Assembly (NCBI GenBank): GCA_963978905.1
Contig: OZ022259.1
Span: forward strand, 19,566,068-19,630,067
Source: Trichostrongylus colubriformis
Taxonomy: Eukaryota; Nematoda; Chromadorea; Rhabditida; Trichostrongylidae
Length of the DNA: 64,000 nucleotides
Direction of reading: 5' to 3'
A model generated the notes under the pieces. It was not told the DNA's origin, made no database searches, and was given only the letters and a program-made list of their open reading frames with translations. Positions 1-11,860 of the stretch are shown here, one piece after another (the stretch's first letter is position 1; the number at the start of each line of letters is the position of its first letter). Position numbers and translations under genes: made by a program.

Positions 1-410
1 TTGTTTTCCCGAGTGAAGGTTCCATTATCTACTATCTACTTCTTCTTTATCTTATCTTATCTTATCACAGAATCACGGCCCTACGTAAACGCCACGTCGG
101 AAAAAGCATCGTCCAATGCCGGGTTGGGTCGCAGTTGATGGGCGGGGTAGCACTTGCCTCCCGCGGGCTTTGCGCTGTCAGGAGGGCTCGTGGCGCCGCT
201 CTAAGGGTACAACCGCGACAGTTACCCGGGGGCCTATCGGCTGCGGCAGGGTAAGTAGCTCGTGAGACTATCGCGGAAAGTGCCTTTAACGAAGATGCTC
301 ACTATCCCCATCTCCAGCGTTAGGCCTCAAGACACAAGGCATAGGAATGCTCATGAAATGTCATGGACGCATATCGACCAGGTGAATCGTAAGACTGGAA
401 GAACTTGACC
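1..410. other. No gene seen
   Basis: GC-rich non-coding sequence. A short tatctta repeat lies at 46-66. No splice-bounded open frame on either strand. Confidence 0.5.
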
Positions 411-414
411 ATCC

Positions 415-780
415 GACTCTATTTTCCCCAAGCAGCATTCATATTTTGCCGTGCCGGCGTCGACGGCGGCACTCTGACAACGCGCTCTGTTTATAACGCT
501 CGACCTAACCATACTACAGTATGATGATCGTGACGTAAGTGCGCGCGAATCTTGCCGCAGCTTGGCACTATTCCAATATACTCGCCGGGAGTCAAATCTC
601 GTCATGTCTTTGCGCAAGCTCTCGTCACGATTACCGTACTGTAGTATGGTTCGATCGCGCTTTATAAACAGAGCGCGTCGCCAGAGTGCTGTCGTGGTCT
701 GCGGCAGGCACATGATTTTGTCGTCGTCGCCGCTGGTACCGGTGCCGACAGCCGCCGTGAACGCCGATGCCGCAAAGTAT
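415..780. repeat. Inverted repeat
   Basis: The arms at about 446-533 and 623-710 are complementary (ctgtttataa of gcgctctgtttataacgct against agcgcgctttataaacagag; also catactacagtatgatgatc against taccgtactgtagtatgg). Confidence 0.65.
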
Positions 781-1050
781 AGACGCTGCCTGCGGTTGTG
801 AAAAAATCGTGAAAGTGGGAAAATGGAGAGTCAAAACAACTGTCACGTACGAGTCGATTGTTTTGCTCCGTATTCTGAGTGCTTAGGAAGAATTGCCAAA
901 AGTGATCACGTTATTATCGCTCATCCCATGGGTAGTGGGTAGAATTTTGCCGATTCTCCCAGAATCATGGGGAATCAATTCTCCCACACACATTCCTTTA
1001 CATCCACTTGCTGACGCGACCTCAAATAAGCAAAAATCTTATCTATTCAA

Positions 1051-1312
1051 ATCGATGGGTGGGGGTCGGTTGCTCGAATTTTCGCTTCGCGGCGTCGCAC
1101 TAGCAGCGCCGTCAGCACGACTTGCTGCAGTCGGTCGGAATTCCGCTCAGTATGAAGTGGGCTGGTATAGTAAAGAACCTTCAAAGATTGCAGGTTGGAA
1201 GCTTCGCAACTTCTTATATGTAGTGGTTGTTGCTGTTTCAACGGATAAAACTTCAAACAATTTGGGTGGCCGCGCAAAATTCGACCAATCGACCCCCACA
1301 CAAATCGGATCA
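1051..1312. repeat. TIR element of the GGGGTCG...AATTTTCGC family
   Basis: Ends gggggtcggttgctcgaatt and aattcgaccaatcgaccccc are complementary with a few mismatches. Related elements lie at 45285-45550 and 48663-48906 (gcgccgcgagtg, gcgaagcg shared). Confidence 0.65.
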
Positions 1313-2130
1313 ATGGACTGTGTCAGCAAAAGAGTGTGTGCATGTTGTCGTCACATCGTGCATCGTGTTCCATTGCACCAATCACTAACAGCCAAGGACG
1401 CTGCATCGAGTAGATCTTTATAGCATATCGTAACAAGCTCTTCGTGTAAAAGAAGGGGTAGAGCTTCAGCCTAGGGAGCGGGAGAAAAGCTTAGGAACCG
1501 AAGGTTCACGTGGACATCATCCTGTATAAACGTGGTCTGCAACAATATAATGCGTCTGATGTGTTTGGGCGTGGTTGGTGCAATAGGCGTAACTAATGGA
1601 GCAGGCGTGACTGGTGCAATACAACACAGTAGACGATGTTGCGCCGCAATACACACACTCCTCCTTTACGAAATAGACCCTAAATCTACCGGCTGTCATG
1701 CACGAAGTCTCAAGCTCACGACCAAGCTCACGACTTGTCGAGTGAAGACCAGTTTGGTTTCTAGTTGGCCTTTGGTGGCAGATTCTTCAGTGGAAACCTT
1801 ATCAATTGATTTTCCGAGTGGCTTTCATGGCCTCTGGCATTTTTGATAGCAACAGTTCTGGGGACGGTCTATGGGTGGTTACATCGCCAAGGTTATCGCC
1901 ACAACACCAGCATGTAATGGAGGGATCGGCGCCGATGACGTCACCGAAGAAGTCGCCATTGTTCGTAAGAATGGCGTCACAAAGGTTATGAATGGAGCAC
2001 TATACCGATACGGACTAGGTATCCTATGTTACGTTGTGTGCTAGGAATAAGTTTCATTTCACGTTACCACTCTCTGCACTCGTGCATTTTCAGCAGGGGT
2101 GTCGATTTTACACATGTTGAGGTTGCGTGT

Positions 2131-2309
2131 TAAGCCGCGGTCATACTTTTCGGTGCCGGCTGCAGGGCGTGGCTGCGTAGCTCTGCGTCTCCGCCTATGC
2201 CACCCTGCCTCCTTCCCTCCGTCATCTCTGCACCTCCTCCGTGCCACTCTCCCTCGCTGCCTGTGAACGAAGCCACGCACTGTCGGCGGTAAGTATGACC
2301 GCGGCCTTA
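2131..2309. repeat. GC-rich TIR element, copy 1
   Basis: A short element with inverted ends taagccgcggtcatacttt and gtatgaccgcggcctta. Its interior is rich in gccac, gcctcc and ccgcc. Five copies occur in this window. Confidence 0.7.
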
Positions 2310-2664
2310 GCGATCGATTCGTTCGCTCTACTTTGTGAGTATTTTTGGAGAGCGGTCGGGTGCGGAGCCTGATAGTCAGCACGTAGTTGACATTCGCCGA
2401 ATATATCAAATCGCCGGATCCTGGCTTACCCTTTTGAACAATGCTTATCATTCCCTTTCAGCCAAATGTCCCACACTCCTGAAACGGTGGCGATCAACGC
2501 AGTATTTCCACTGATGGGAGATCCACACGTGAAGGTTGCGTGGGATCGCAAAAGGTGTATCACAATGAAAGGCTCCCACATTACCGTGGCCATTCAACAT
2601 GAGCCATCAGTCATGGTCTCATTCAATTTCGAACGGTGACCTTCAGCCTGCCCTTTGAGTCTGC

Positions 2665-2837
2665 TAAAGGCCGCGGTCATACTCATCGTTGGCAGGGCAT
2701 GGCTGCGTTCATAGGCAGCTAGAGAGAGTGGCACGGGGGACGTGCAGAGATGACGCAGGCAGCGAGGGAGGGTGGCATGGGCGAAGACGCAGAGATACAC
2801 TGTCTGCCGCCGGCACCGCAAAGTATGACTGCGGCCA
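2665..2837. repeat. GC-rich TIR element, copy 2, inverted
   Basis: Ends are aaggccgcggtcatact and agtatgactgcggcc. The interior is the reverse complement of copy 1. Confidence 0.7.
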
Positions 2838-2861
2838 AACGATTCTGAAAACGCAGTTGCT

Positions 2862-3985
2862 GGGGCCTGTGACATACTGCGCAGCCTGTGCTGCAAGCCT
2901 AATACGAATTGCAAAACAGCTCTGTCAGAGCTCCTTAGAGCAACAGGTGGCAGGGTGGGCTCGCATCCTCAAAACCAGGGGTTGAATCTTTTTGCTTTTT
3001 TCTGAGATGCCTTTCGAACGCTTGCAAAATGTTATACTCCACTACAAAAGTACTCGTGGTTCTCGGTAGGAGTAAAACATAAATTCCTTTGGCTCTATAC
3101 ATATGGCCGCCCCACCAAAGATTTTGATGATGAGGAAAAGGAGCTGTCATTCAAGATACCAATTTGGCTGGACGATTGTATTTGGGTGAAGCCATTATTA
3201 AAATACAAATACAGCAATCGTTTAGCGCGAAAACTTCTGTGCCTTTGCCATAGGCACCCGCGTCCAAAGAGGATGCGTGGTCAGCTTCGAAACTTATCCC
3301 CAGAGATCGTTTCGCTCACGATTAAGAGTACGGTTGACGCGAAAGTTTCTCATGGAAAGGTGTGTGTTGATGTCCTTATACAAAACAATGCTCAAAATCA
3401 ATGAGTCAAACTACATTTGGAGACATTTTCTGAAGAACCTGTTCGAGGCCTGCGACAGGAGCACAGAGATCCCCTCTCTAAATGATTGCAGTATCTGCCT
3501 TCTGATAATGTCGCCTCCTAGACACAACTTTCCCCAAACCGATATATTAAATGACAGTTCACCTTTTCTCCACCGTCAAAATCAATGGAGCAGTGGTTAC
3601 GGCAATGTGCCAAAATTTGTGTTGTTCAAATCATTTCTCATCGACTCACTACAAGTGCTCTTAAAAGGCTTCATGATTCCACATTCACACGTCTTATAAA
3701 CAAACGAAAAGGTCTTGAACTTGACTGGGATCATGGGATCATCGTCCAAGGCTAGGATAGTCTGGAGCGAGGATGCATGCATTGTTAGGTGCTAGTGAGG
3801 ACCACGAGTACCTCTATCGCGGCACAAAAACATTTAAAAGTGAGCAAGTGGATAAAATCCGATCCTAGACTCAGGTATGCCAGCTTAACCTGCTATCTGC
3901 TGCTCCATAGGAGCTCTCGCACAGCTGTTTCGCAATTTGTGTAAGGCTTGTGGTACCTATTGCGCCGCATTTCACAGACCTCACT
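2862..3985. repeat. Diverged inverted repeat pair
   Basis: gcaagcctaatacgaattgc with aaaacagctctgtcagagct near 2893-2935 is mirrored near 3910-3960 (agctctcgcacagctgtttc, gcaatttgtgtaaggcttgt). Between them I see only short frames. Confidence 0.5.
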
Positions 3986-4526
3986 AGCTTCACTCTCAGC
4001 ATCGTTAAGAAGATTTGGAAAACAGTTTCAAAATGATTGTTCGGAACGACACAAGTCCATGGGCATCTCCTGTTGAATGGCCAAGTTGATCTGGGAGCAT
4101 CCCCTTGTGAGACGGCCTGGGGTAGCACATTTTCACAAAAACGCAAATTCCACAACTATCAAGGCTGTCTTGTTTTGCTGAGAGTACTGCCAGGACCATC
4201 TTGCACGGGGCGAATGGGAAAATAAGGACTCACAGCGGTAATTTCATTAATTATTTTTGCAACTTTACTTTTTAGTGACGAGCAGCGCATCGAGCATCTC
4301 ACAGGTGTCAGAACGATCAGCAGGTACGACCTCTTTTCTCAGTCATGTATTGGCAAGCATCCTATCGAGAATTCTTGACCCCCTCCCCTGCACCTCTCTC
4401 AGAGAAGTTACACAAGGACCCTTCCCTTTCCACGGCTAGAATACCAAGGACAAAACTCATCGGCTCCTCCGGGCTTTTCTTGACTAACAGATGACAGATG
4501 AACAAGAATGACTAGCAGATGACATA

Positions 4527-5034
4527 CAGTAGCGCTCAAAAGTCTTCGGCGAAATGGTCTTTCACTTGGGTTTTTTCACTTGTAACTTTTTTGCAACTGC
4601 ACCGATTTAAGAGAAATTTTAGTATGTTGTACTCGGAGACACTGCATACTTAATATACTATTTTGGCGCGCAACGGTGTAGGTAACATGGTTATATGAAA
4701 TTTTTTAATTTTGGCATGCCATCGCTATGCCGTCCCGCTGTGCCGCTGTCATCAAAAGTCGGGGTCTTTCTACAAAATATTAATGTTCTCTGAGGCTTGC
4801 TTGTTTTGTTTTTGTGAAGAAAGCCGTTTTTCTTGAACAAGCCTCTTACTTTTTTTTGGGTGGTCTTGTAGTTAAATCTTGTAAAAAATCATTAAAAGTG
4901 GCAAACGGCGCTCAAGTAGAAGGAATTGTTGACAAAAGGTTCAGGCACCACATATTAAAATTTTGTCAAATTTGGTCAAGTAGAAAAAAAGTTGTGACAA
5001 AAAAGTTTTGGCCGAAGACTTTTGAGCGCTACTA
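4527..5034. mobile_element. Tc-type MITE, copy 1
   Basis: 508 bp between TA sites. The inverted ends begin CAGTAGCGCTCAAAAGTCTT. It shares its whole length with 7913-8408 and, in opposite orientation, 32087-32598. Only a short open frame (VKSCKKSLKVANGAQVEG region) and no transposase motifs. Confidence 0.85.
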
Positions 5035-5105
5035 TATGTATCGAGAGGGCACCCAGCCATCTATCTATCCGCGGCTGCATGTCTTGTGATGGAACGGTGA
5101 ATTAC

Positions 5106-5326
5106 CGAGAGTCTTTCGGAATGAACGCTCCATCGTAAAGCCGCGAACGGTGCAGCAACAGCATGAGCGCCTCGAGAACATCGCACGCATTGAAATTAGT
5201 GTTGGTCCACGTTATCGAATTGAGAAGGAATAGCTGCAGAAAGGGTCCCGAGAAATTTGCAGAGACTTCGTCAGATAATCCTACCGCTCCAGCAAAAGTA
5301 TCCTTCCTATACATAATCCAAGCAAG
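5106..5326 (-). CDS. Exon of unknown protein, minus strand
   Basis: This is 221 nt without a stop between acceptor agttttag and donor gtaattc. It encodes LAWIMYRKDTFAGAVGLSDE, VSANFSGPFLQLFLLNS, ITWTNTNFNACDVLEALMLL and LHRSRLYDGAFIPKDS. Composition is protein-like and mostly helical, resembling a helical-repeat or peripheral membrane segment. I do not recognise the family. It lies head-to-head with the plus-strand coiled-coil exon 50 nt away, so one gene would sit inside an intron of the other. Flanking exons were not found. Confidence 0.5.
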
Positions 5327-5375
5327 CTAAAACTAAAATTGTGACTAATTTGAAGGTTAAGTCGGAGATCTACAG

Positions 5376-5486
5376 GTAACTCAACTACATCGACTTCTGC
5401 GAGTGCATCAGCTATAAGTGAAGTCGATCACGGAGAGTATGCTCCGAAGATCAAGGAACTTACAGAGGCAGTCAAGCAAGCTGCTG
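5376..5486 (+). CDS. Coiled-coil protein, exon n-2
   Basis: The exon lies between acceptor gatctacag and donor gtgaga. It encodes a Ser/Thr/Ala-rich stretch (NSTTSTSASASAISEVDHG) followed by a helical start (EYAPKIKELTEAVKQAA). It leaves phase 1, which joins to the next exon as a Glu codon. It begins in phase 1, so upstream exons exist but were not found. I do not recognise the protein. Confidence 0.65.
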
Positions 5487-5714
5487 GTGAGAAAGATGTT
5501 TCGGTCGCTTCATGCGCTTCACCATCCTTCTGATGAGTCACACATACGAATTTCGCTCTGAATCGCTGAAACATTCCAAAATGAGTTCCGCCATATCATA
5601 ACGTGAGCAGTCAATTGCTGTTTACGTCATCTGTTTGCTTGTCGCCCCTTGCTATTACCAGAGCATAATGTAGTTTAGTGACTACAAGGATGCTGAGTTA
5701 TGGGCAAAAGCTTC

Positions 5715-5787
5715 GGTGTCGGACGGGACTCGAACCCGCACTTCATCCTTCCTGGGGATTTGTGCTAATCCATTACACTACCGACAC
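5715..5787 (-). tRNA. tRNA-like sequence, left member of an inverted pair
   Basis: 73 nt folds as a cloverleaf: a 7-bp acceptor stem (GTGTCGG/CCGACAC), D arm GTGT...GCAC and T arm GCGGG TTCGAGT CCCGT. The B box GGTTCGAGTCC is perfect. The anticodon stem has four of five pairs. The loop CCAGGAA would give anticodon AGG (Pro), but position 33 is C instead of the near-universal T, so it may be a pseudogene or a tRNA-derived repeat. Confidence 0.45.
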
Positions 5788-6043
5788 CACCTTCACCTTA
5801 ACTCAGCTTTTGAATGGTATATTTACCATAGCTTATCAGCACTCACACGTATAACGTGTTGAGCCGGTTGGCCAATATCGGCATCGAACCGTTAAGCTGA
5901 AAGCTTTAGTAATGATATTTTAATTTTTGATAACTGCTGTTTATCGCCGCAGCTCGCGATGCGAAAGTTACTACAAGGATGCTGAGTTATGGGCAAAAGC
6001 TATGGTAAATATACCATTCAAAAGCTGAGTTAAGGTGAAGGTG

Positions 6044-6116
6044 GTGTCGGTAGTGTAATGGATTAGCACAAATCCCCGGGAAGGATGAAGTGCGGGTTCG
6101 AGTCCCGTCCGACACC
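6044..6116 (+). tRNA. tRNA-like sequence, right member of an inverted pair
   Basis: Identical to the left member except for the anticodon loop, CCGGGAA (nominal anticodon GGG). The same cloverleaf and B box are seen. Position 33 is again C. Confidence 0.45.
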
Positions 6117-6571
6117 GAAGCTTTTGCCCATAACTCAGCATCCTTGTAGTAACTTTCGCATCGCGAGCTGCGGCGATAAACAGCAGTTATCAAAAATTAA
6201 AAATATCAAAGTAGTTTAGTGATTTGAATTCCATATTGTGAACCATCCATCCATCAGAAATAGGGGGGGGGGGGGGGAGCACTACTAAACACTGCACCAT
6301 CCAAAAACCTTCATAACGTTAAATTATAGGTTATGAGTTTAAAGGTATTATGAAGGTGAAACCTTTATAAAAACATCTTAAGAGGAAGCATTTTGTAACG
6401 AAAATGACTCACCTGAAAGCATTTTGCGGGTGGTAAGTATGAAGGGCTACTCGTAGAAGAAAGTAGTATGGGAAATTAGAAAATTATCATTTCATATCGC
6501 AATGACGGTTCGCTGCATTTGAATACCTGAGAATGAACAAGATAAAGATACAGAAGAAAAGAATTTTCTAG

Positions 6572-6708
6572 AACAAAAACAAATAAATACGCAACGTATG
6601 GTGGCAGCAGTGAATGAGGTGAAAAAGCTGGAAGTCGAGTTGGATCGTGCGGGGCAGAACTTAAATCAAGTACAGCAGAAATACAATGAGCAAGAAGAGA
6701 CCGTAGCC
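6572..6708 (+). CDS. Coiled-coil protein, exon n-1
   Basis: The exon encodes QKQINTQRMVAAVNEVKK, LEVELDRAGQNLNQVQQ, KYNEQEETVA, with heptad-like spacing of V/L/M and many E/K/Q, so a coiled coil. The acceptor is gaattttctag and the donor is gtaagttt. The phase matches both neighbours. The following intron carries a 496-bp MITE (7913-8408) and a repeat at 6745-7010. Confidence 0.75.
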
Positions 6709-6744
6709 GTAAGTTTTAAGGTTTACGCTTCACCGCTCTTTCAT

Positions 6745-7010
6745 TCAAGCCTTCTCCTTCTCCTTTGAAGACGTCGTTAAGGATAGTCCAATGGGGATAC
6801 CAGAACTAGGAAAGGCAGTGAAAGGAGAAATTCGAAAGAAATATGAAAGCGTGGTGAATTTGAAAGTCGGGGTGCTTGGTGATACGAAAAAAAACTGTAG
6901 GAAATGACCAAAAACCAGAGAAATAGGACCTACTCCCACGGTTAATTTCGACGCTGACGACCTTCCCCGTTGAACGGTGGGTAGTCCGGACGAGCTCTCA
7001 TTTGGCATGT
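6745..7010. repeat. Dispersed repeat, agaaataggat family, copy 1
   Basis: Shared words: tatgaaag, gggtgct, gagaaatagga. Other copies lie at 11530-11860, 15480-15690, 35765-35885 (inverted), 52535-52770 and 61040-61320. Copy sizes differ and no ends were defined. Confidence 0.5.
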
Positions 7011-7912
7011 CGTCGAAACAGCCTAGAAAATCTCAGTATGCCGTGAATGAGTGAAGACAACATGTGAGAAATCATGAAAAATGTTCAGTTGATGTATAGG
7101 AGATCAACCGCTCGCCTCCACGAGTATGAGCCTCTACAAGCAATTACCAGCGATCAATAAGATCAAAAAAATAGTCAGCTGTTTCGAAAAGAGCCTACGA
7201 CATGGCTGTTTACGGATGTGCGATGACATATCCCAACCGTGCCGCAGCTCCTTGGCCATTCCTACCTCAGCCATTCATAAATCACGTCGCAAGAAGGCGG
7301 TCTCTGTTGTAAATGGCTCAGCTGTTAAAAATTACGCCATTGAACGAGACTTGGCGACTATCAAAAAGACATTCTGAGCAGAATTCGAAAGGAAAGGCGT
7401 GTGTAGGACTCTTTATAGCTAAATTTGTATACATTTCGGTGCGGTGGGTGACGACAGCGCAGTGACCGTGGAGGGTGGGGCTACAGCCACGGCCTGGCTT
7501 AGCTGGTACCATCGGTATAGTAGATGTGATGCAGTGGGTGAAGTTAATGGCTGGCGGGCCCAGCTGGCCTGCCATCTGCCCCGTTCAGTCGTGCAGAATG
7601 GCGAAAGCACGTCTTCATGTTGGAGTGAGGTTTGAGGAGGTTGTAGAGGTTTTTTTTTGGGTTTTTGATCGTTCCTTTGAATCTTTCCGCTAATCAGCAT
7701 CTCCACTTTTTGATTTAACAATTGAACAAAATCATCAACAACGGTCCTTAGCGCCCATTTGATAAGACGTAAGAGGTAAGAGACAAATTGATAGACTAAA
7801 GAGATAAGCAGATTAATCAAAATTGAGATCAAGATTAAGATCGAGATAGATAGGTTCAAGAGAATGAGGATAAAAGTAAAGGGAACGAGCTGAATAAATT
7901 CAATACCGCATA

Positions 7913-8408
7913 CAGTAGCGCTCAAAAGTATTCTGCCAAGTGGCTTTTCACTTGGGTTTTTCACTTGTAACTTTCTTGCGACTGGACCAATCTAAGAGAA
8001 ATTTTAGTATGTTTTACTATTAGAGACTAAATATACTATTTTGGCGCTCAACAGTGTAAGTTATGTGGTTAAATGCATTTTTTTTCGGAGTGCCATCCCT
8101 ATTCCGTCCCGCTGTGCCGCTGTCATCAAAAGTCGTGATCTTTCTACAAAATACTGATGTTCTTCGAGGCTTGCTCGTTTCGTTTTTGTGAAGAAAGCCG
8201 TTCCTCTTGACCAAGCCTTTTTCCTTTTTTTTCGGTGGTCTTGCAGTAAATTCTCGTAAAAAACCTTGAAAATAGTCAAAGGGCCTTCAAGTAGAAGGAA
8301 ATGTTGACAATAAGTTCAGACACCACATATTAAAATTTTGTCAGATTTGGTCGAGAGAAAAAAAGTTATGACAAAAATGGTTTGGCCGAATACTTTTGAG
8401 CGCTACTG
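7913..8408. mobile_element. Tc-type MITE, copy 2, in intron of the coiled-coil gene
   Basis: 496 bp between TA sites with ends CAGTAGCGCTCAAAAGTATT and the complement at 8385-8408. Same orientation as copy 1. It sits between the last two exons of the plus-strand coiled-coil gene. Confidence 0.85.
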
Positions 8409-8492
8409 TATATGAAATTGGTCCACATCAACCGGAAATAGGCACAATATGCATAAAATAATCCTGAATAGCTATCGTAAATCTGCTTACAG

Positions 8493-8573
8493 ATGCTCCG
8501 CACACGACTGAAAAAAGTTCGCGAGCAATTGACTATCGCACGAGAAGCAGACCGCCGACGCAGCAATAATTAA
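8493..8573 (+). CDS. Coiled-coil protein, last exon
   Basis: The exon encodes MLRTRLKKVREQLTIA, READRRRSNN and a TAA stop, continuing the basic coiled coil in phase 0. The acceptor is ctgcttacag. This is the 3' end of a plus-strand gene whose identity I cannot give; a cytoskeletal or scaffold role would be guesswork. Confidence 0.7.
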   Translation: MLRTRLKKVREQLTIAREADRRRSNN

Positions 8574-9032
8574 TCATATTTTTTCTAGAAAGTTCTCATG
8601 GAGTTAATCGATGTATTTCTCGAGATAAATGCGGTTTCCGGTTCACTGACACCTCTATTGCAGATACAACTCACTAATGAACTCGTTGAGGTTGATATCA
8701 ATTTTCCAACTTCGAATTACGAAAAACAACCCGCTAATCGTGCTCTACATTAACGAGGAGGGTCGACAGCTACGAAAGCACATTTGAGTTCATAATCGAG
8801 ATTGGCACCTCAAATTATACAGGCCAAGTTTTTGGAATTTTAGTGAAAACAAGTTGTTGCACCATTTTGAGACAAAGGCGCTAACTTCGGAAACGGAGTT
8901 CATAACTGTGATAAGTGCCATGGACGACCCTACATACCAAGTTCCAGAAAAAATTACTTTTCTATCGTCTCGCGGTTCCAACAACATCAGATGTATATCC
9001 GTGGAATTTGCCAACACTCCGTGGATAATATA

Positions 9033-9744
9033 CAGGGGGTGCTAAAAAAGCAAGTTTGCTCACGTCTCACATACGCCAAGTATACAAAACACAGGGGAAC
9101 GAAAGAGATAAAAGTATTGGGGCAAGCGTCCCGAAATGTTTCTTTAGAAACAGGAGCCACCTGAGACTCTCTGCCTTCGCCTTCATCAAAATACGGAGCC
9201 TTCAGTTGGCGCAGTCGGTCTTCAGAGCACTGACGGTAGCAAAGTCCGCCTAAAGAGTGGCGCCAAGTTCTGTGGTAGGTCTTTTGTGGGAAGCTTCCTG
9301 AAAATTGGCCCTTCGGTTCATGGATGTCACAGAGTCCTTGCTCCTCGGACAACGCTACTAATTCGAAGTGACATTTTTTATACCTCAACCCCCTCCGGAG
9401 GGTTTTCAGTGGTAATGGCACGTTTTGCTTCTTGGAAACGAAAGATGTTAGGAGCCTCGAAAAACGGAATACTTGAGAGCAACCCCCAATATGAATAGCT
9501 TCAGGTACCCAGAGTGAACGGACCTCAGCAAGGTTGTGAACGAGGGCGACGAAATCCCGGATTTTGCCGTGGTGAGGAGACACATCATGTTCACTCAGGA
9601 TAAGCTGTCGATCCTGTTCTTGGAGAAGGCTGACGGAGTTTAGTGATAGAGTGAGGTCTGTTCTCCTCTTCATAATTTGCTGAAGGTTGACTTAATTAGG
9701 GTTGAAAGTGGAGGAGAAAAAATTACTCTTTTTTGGCCTCCCTG
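9033..9744. mobile_element. TA-flanked TIR element with a 228-codon antisense frame
   Basis: 712 bp between TA sites. The ends are CAGGGGGTGCTAAAAAAG and the complement of cttttttggcctccctg. A minus frame from 9673 to 8987 stays open through most of the element (MKRRTDLTLSLNSVSLLQEQ at its start) but matches no transposase I know. A second copy at about 18270-18910 has stops in that frame. Confidence 0.7.
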
Positions 9745-11051
9745 TATAGCTGTCCCGTCTTGTTGGTTCAGATGAAGACCGCGAAGGCGACCCCCACCAT
9801 TTTGCGTATTTGATTGTGGAATCTACGAAAAATGTTAGACACGCATCGATCTCCTGAAATGCGGAATTGTGGGCTCGTCATTTCTCTGATTCTCTAATAT
9901 TCTTCCCACCGTTGGTAGCGAAAGGGGGCGCGCCACGTCAAATAAAAGGGCGGACCGGGATAAATTATGTGGCAGCTACAAAAAGATGCCTCATTCGAAG
10001 CTCGGAAGCGCTCCTTTCATCTTAAATTTCAGTTTGTCATATGTAGTAGTCATCTTAGACCCATCCCCTCACTCACTTCAGGAGTTCTCATTACTCACAT
10101 TATCCCTATCACTATCTTCAAACAGGCAAATTATCGTACGCTCGCCTTCAGAGGCTCTACACATATACCCAATACCAGCGCGATACCAATTAAGCGTCAT
10201 ACCAATGATGAGAACAATGCAAATCCGGCGACCGAAACTCAATACGATTTCTGGATGACACACCCACTTGGGGTGGAGCGGGGCTTCGATCAGTTCAAAT
10301 CAATCAGTGAACATGCATGCAACAGAGCAATGAAAAAGAAAGATGAAAGGTAATTTTTGTATACTAGAAGGAGAGGCATGATAACGACTATCACATCACG
10401 ACAACTGAAATTCGTTCGAGTATTATCGCATATTTATTAAAAAAAACAATATTGAAACGTTGAGAGCAAGATAGACATTATGGTGGAACGTTTTCAAATT
10501 TGCTATCTTCAACCAGTTATCAAACATTTGACATCGCAGTTATTGCCGAACGAGTTTTCGCAGCACAAATTTGCGAAAAAAAACAGCTGAATTTGTTTTT
10601 TAAAACTGAACACATTGGCTTTTGTAGAATATTTTGAGATAGCAATAACAACCAGCAAAATGAAAATGGAGGCAATATGAGGCTTGAAAAACAGATGGAC
10701 AATACGGCAATTGACCAGAAAAAATAATTTCGAAAACAGAAATAGCACTACTAAAAGGCTACTTCGATAAAAAAGAATTCAGGGGAAATTTGAGAAAAAT
10801 ATCATCTGGACCAGGATTTGAAAACAGCGCTAAATGGCGTTCCACTAGCAAATCGTATCTTCGGTATTTGGCTTTTTCATGCTGGAATTCCTGGTTAAAT
10901 TGTTCATCGGGGACGCAGGGACCCTAGAAAAACACGTGTTACTCGGGTAAATGAAATTTTTTAAAATCTGTATTTCATGATTGAAAAATTGGTGTGTTTA
11001 TATGGATTCAATTAGAGGCGCATTCCAGGATAACCTTAAGTGAATTTATGC

Positions 11052-11143
11052 GCGGAATAATGAAATAAAAATGCTGAGTTTAGGGGCGAAATAATGAAAT
11101 AAAAATGCTGAATTTAGGGGCGGAATAATGAAATAAAAGGTGC
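11052..11143. repeat. Tandem repeat, 34-bp unit, about 2.7 copies
   Basis: Units start at 11052, 11086 and 11120 (gcggaataatgaaataaaa, then atgctgagtttaggg). Confidence 0.85.
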
Positions 11144-11529
11144 TGCGACCAAGAAAAACTTGAAAAAGCCTCTGAAAATAACAAAAATGAAGGCCTCCAG
11201 ATGGTATCATGAGGAAGTCTGAGATATCATTTATCCCATGTCAATGCATCTTTCACTACTAAAATCCTCTTCTTATCTTATACTATCGAATAAATTGCAG
11301 GTCTCATTTGCCTTGTTGCTGCCACCGTTGCCACCGTCATTGCCAGCAGTCACGTCTGGTGTGGACGGGCCTGGGCTAGCTGGTAAGCGGAGTCGCGCTG
11401 ACTTATTTGGTCCGCACGCTCCAGAAACTCCCTTTTACGCTTTGGTGAAAGCACAGCCTGCGCGTCTATCGGTCGAACTATCTGACCACGGCTAGAGTTG
11501 TAATACCCAAATAACCCTTGAATATGCCT

Positions 11530-11860
11530 TTAAAGGCAGTGTTTGGGGAAATTCGGCAGAAAAGTAAAAGAAGTACTGAATGTAAAAGTCGAGATGCCTA
11601 GTAACAGGATAGTGAAGAGAAAACGATGGGAATGGCCAAAAACCCGAGAAATAGGATCCCTCCCCACCGTTGATCCTCGATGTGGAGCATTACCGTGAAG
11701 AGGCGGGTGATCCGGACGAGTGTTCCATTGGCGTGTTGCCATGTTGTAAGCCCGAAGAGATGTTCGAGAATGAGTAAGCATTCCTTTTGTGGAGTGCGCT
11801 TCAAGCCAAAACTGAGAAAGCGGGCCACGCTACCTTCTATTCCCATCCCAGCCAATCAGT
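11530..11860. repeat. Dispersed repeat, agaaataggat family, copy 2
   Basis: Contains gaaattcggcag, gtcgagatgcctag, ccgagaaataggatccctcc. Confidence 0.5.

Larger units (their letters stand above)
5678..6200. repeat. Large inverted repeat enclosing two tRNA-like sequences
   Basis: The block at about 5678-5832 reappears inverted at about 6000-6151. A further inverted pair at 5925-6000 and 6117-6195 shares caaggatgctgagttatggg and ctgctgtttatcgccgcagc. The same sequence without the tRNA part is at 63286-63345. The structure could form a long hairpin. Confidence 0.8.

Noticed and set aside
893..1423. 176-codon plus-strand open frame
   Set aside because: It runs through a TIR element (1051-1312) and both flanks; related elements elsewhere do not keep the frame.
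2059..2451. Arginine-rich minus frame
   Set aside because: It lies in the GC-rich TIR repeat; the same sequence recurs four more times in other frames.
7419..7964. 181-codon minus frame with an Ile/Leu-rich stretch
   Set aside because: The Ile/Leu run comes from a simple repeat (gattaagatcgagata type) at 7795-7870 and the frame ends inside a MITE.
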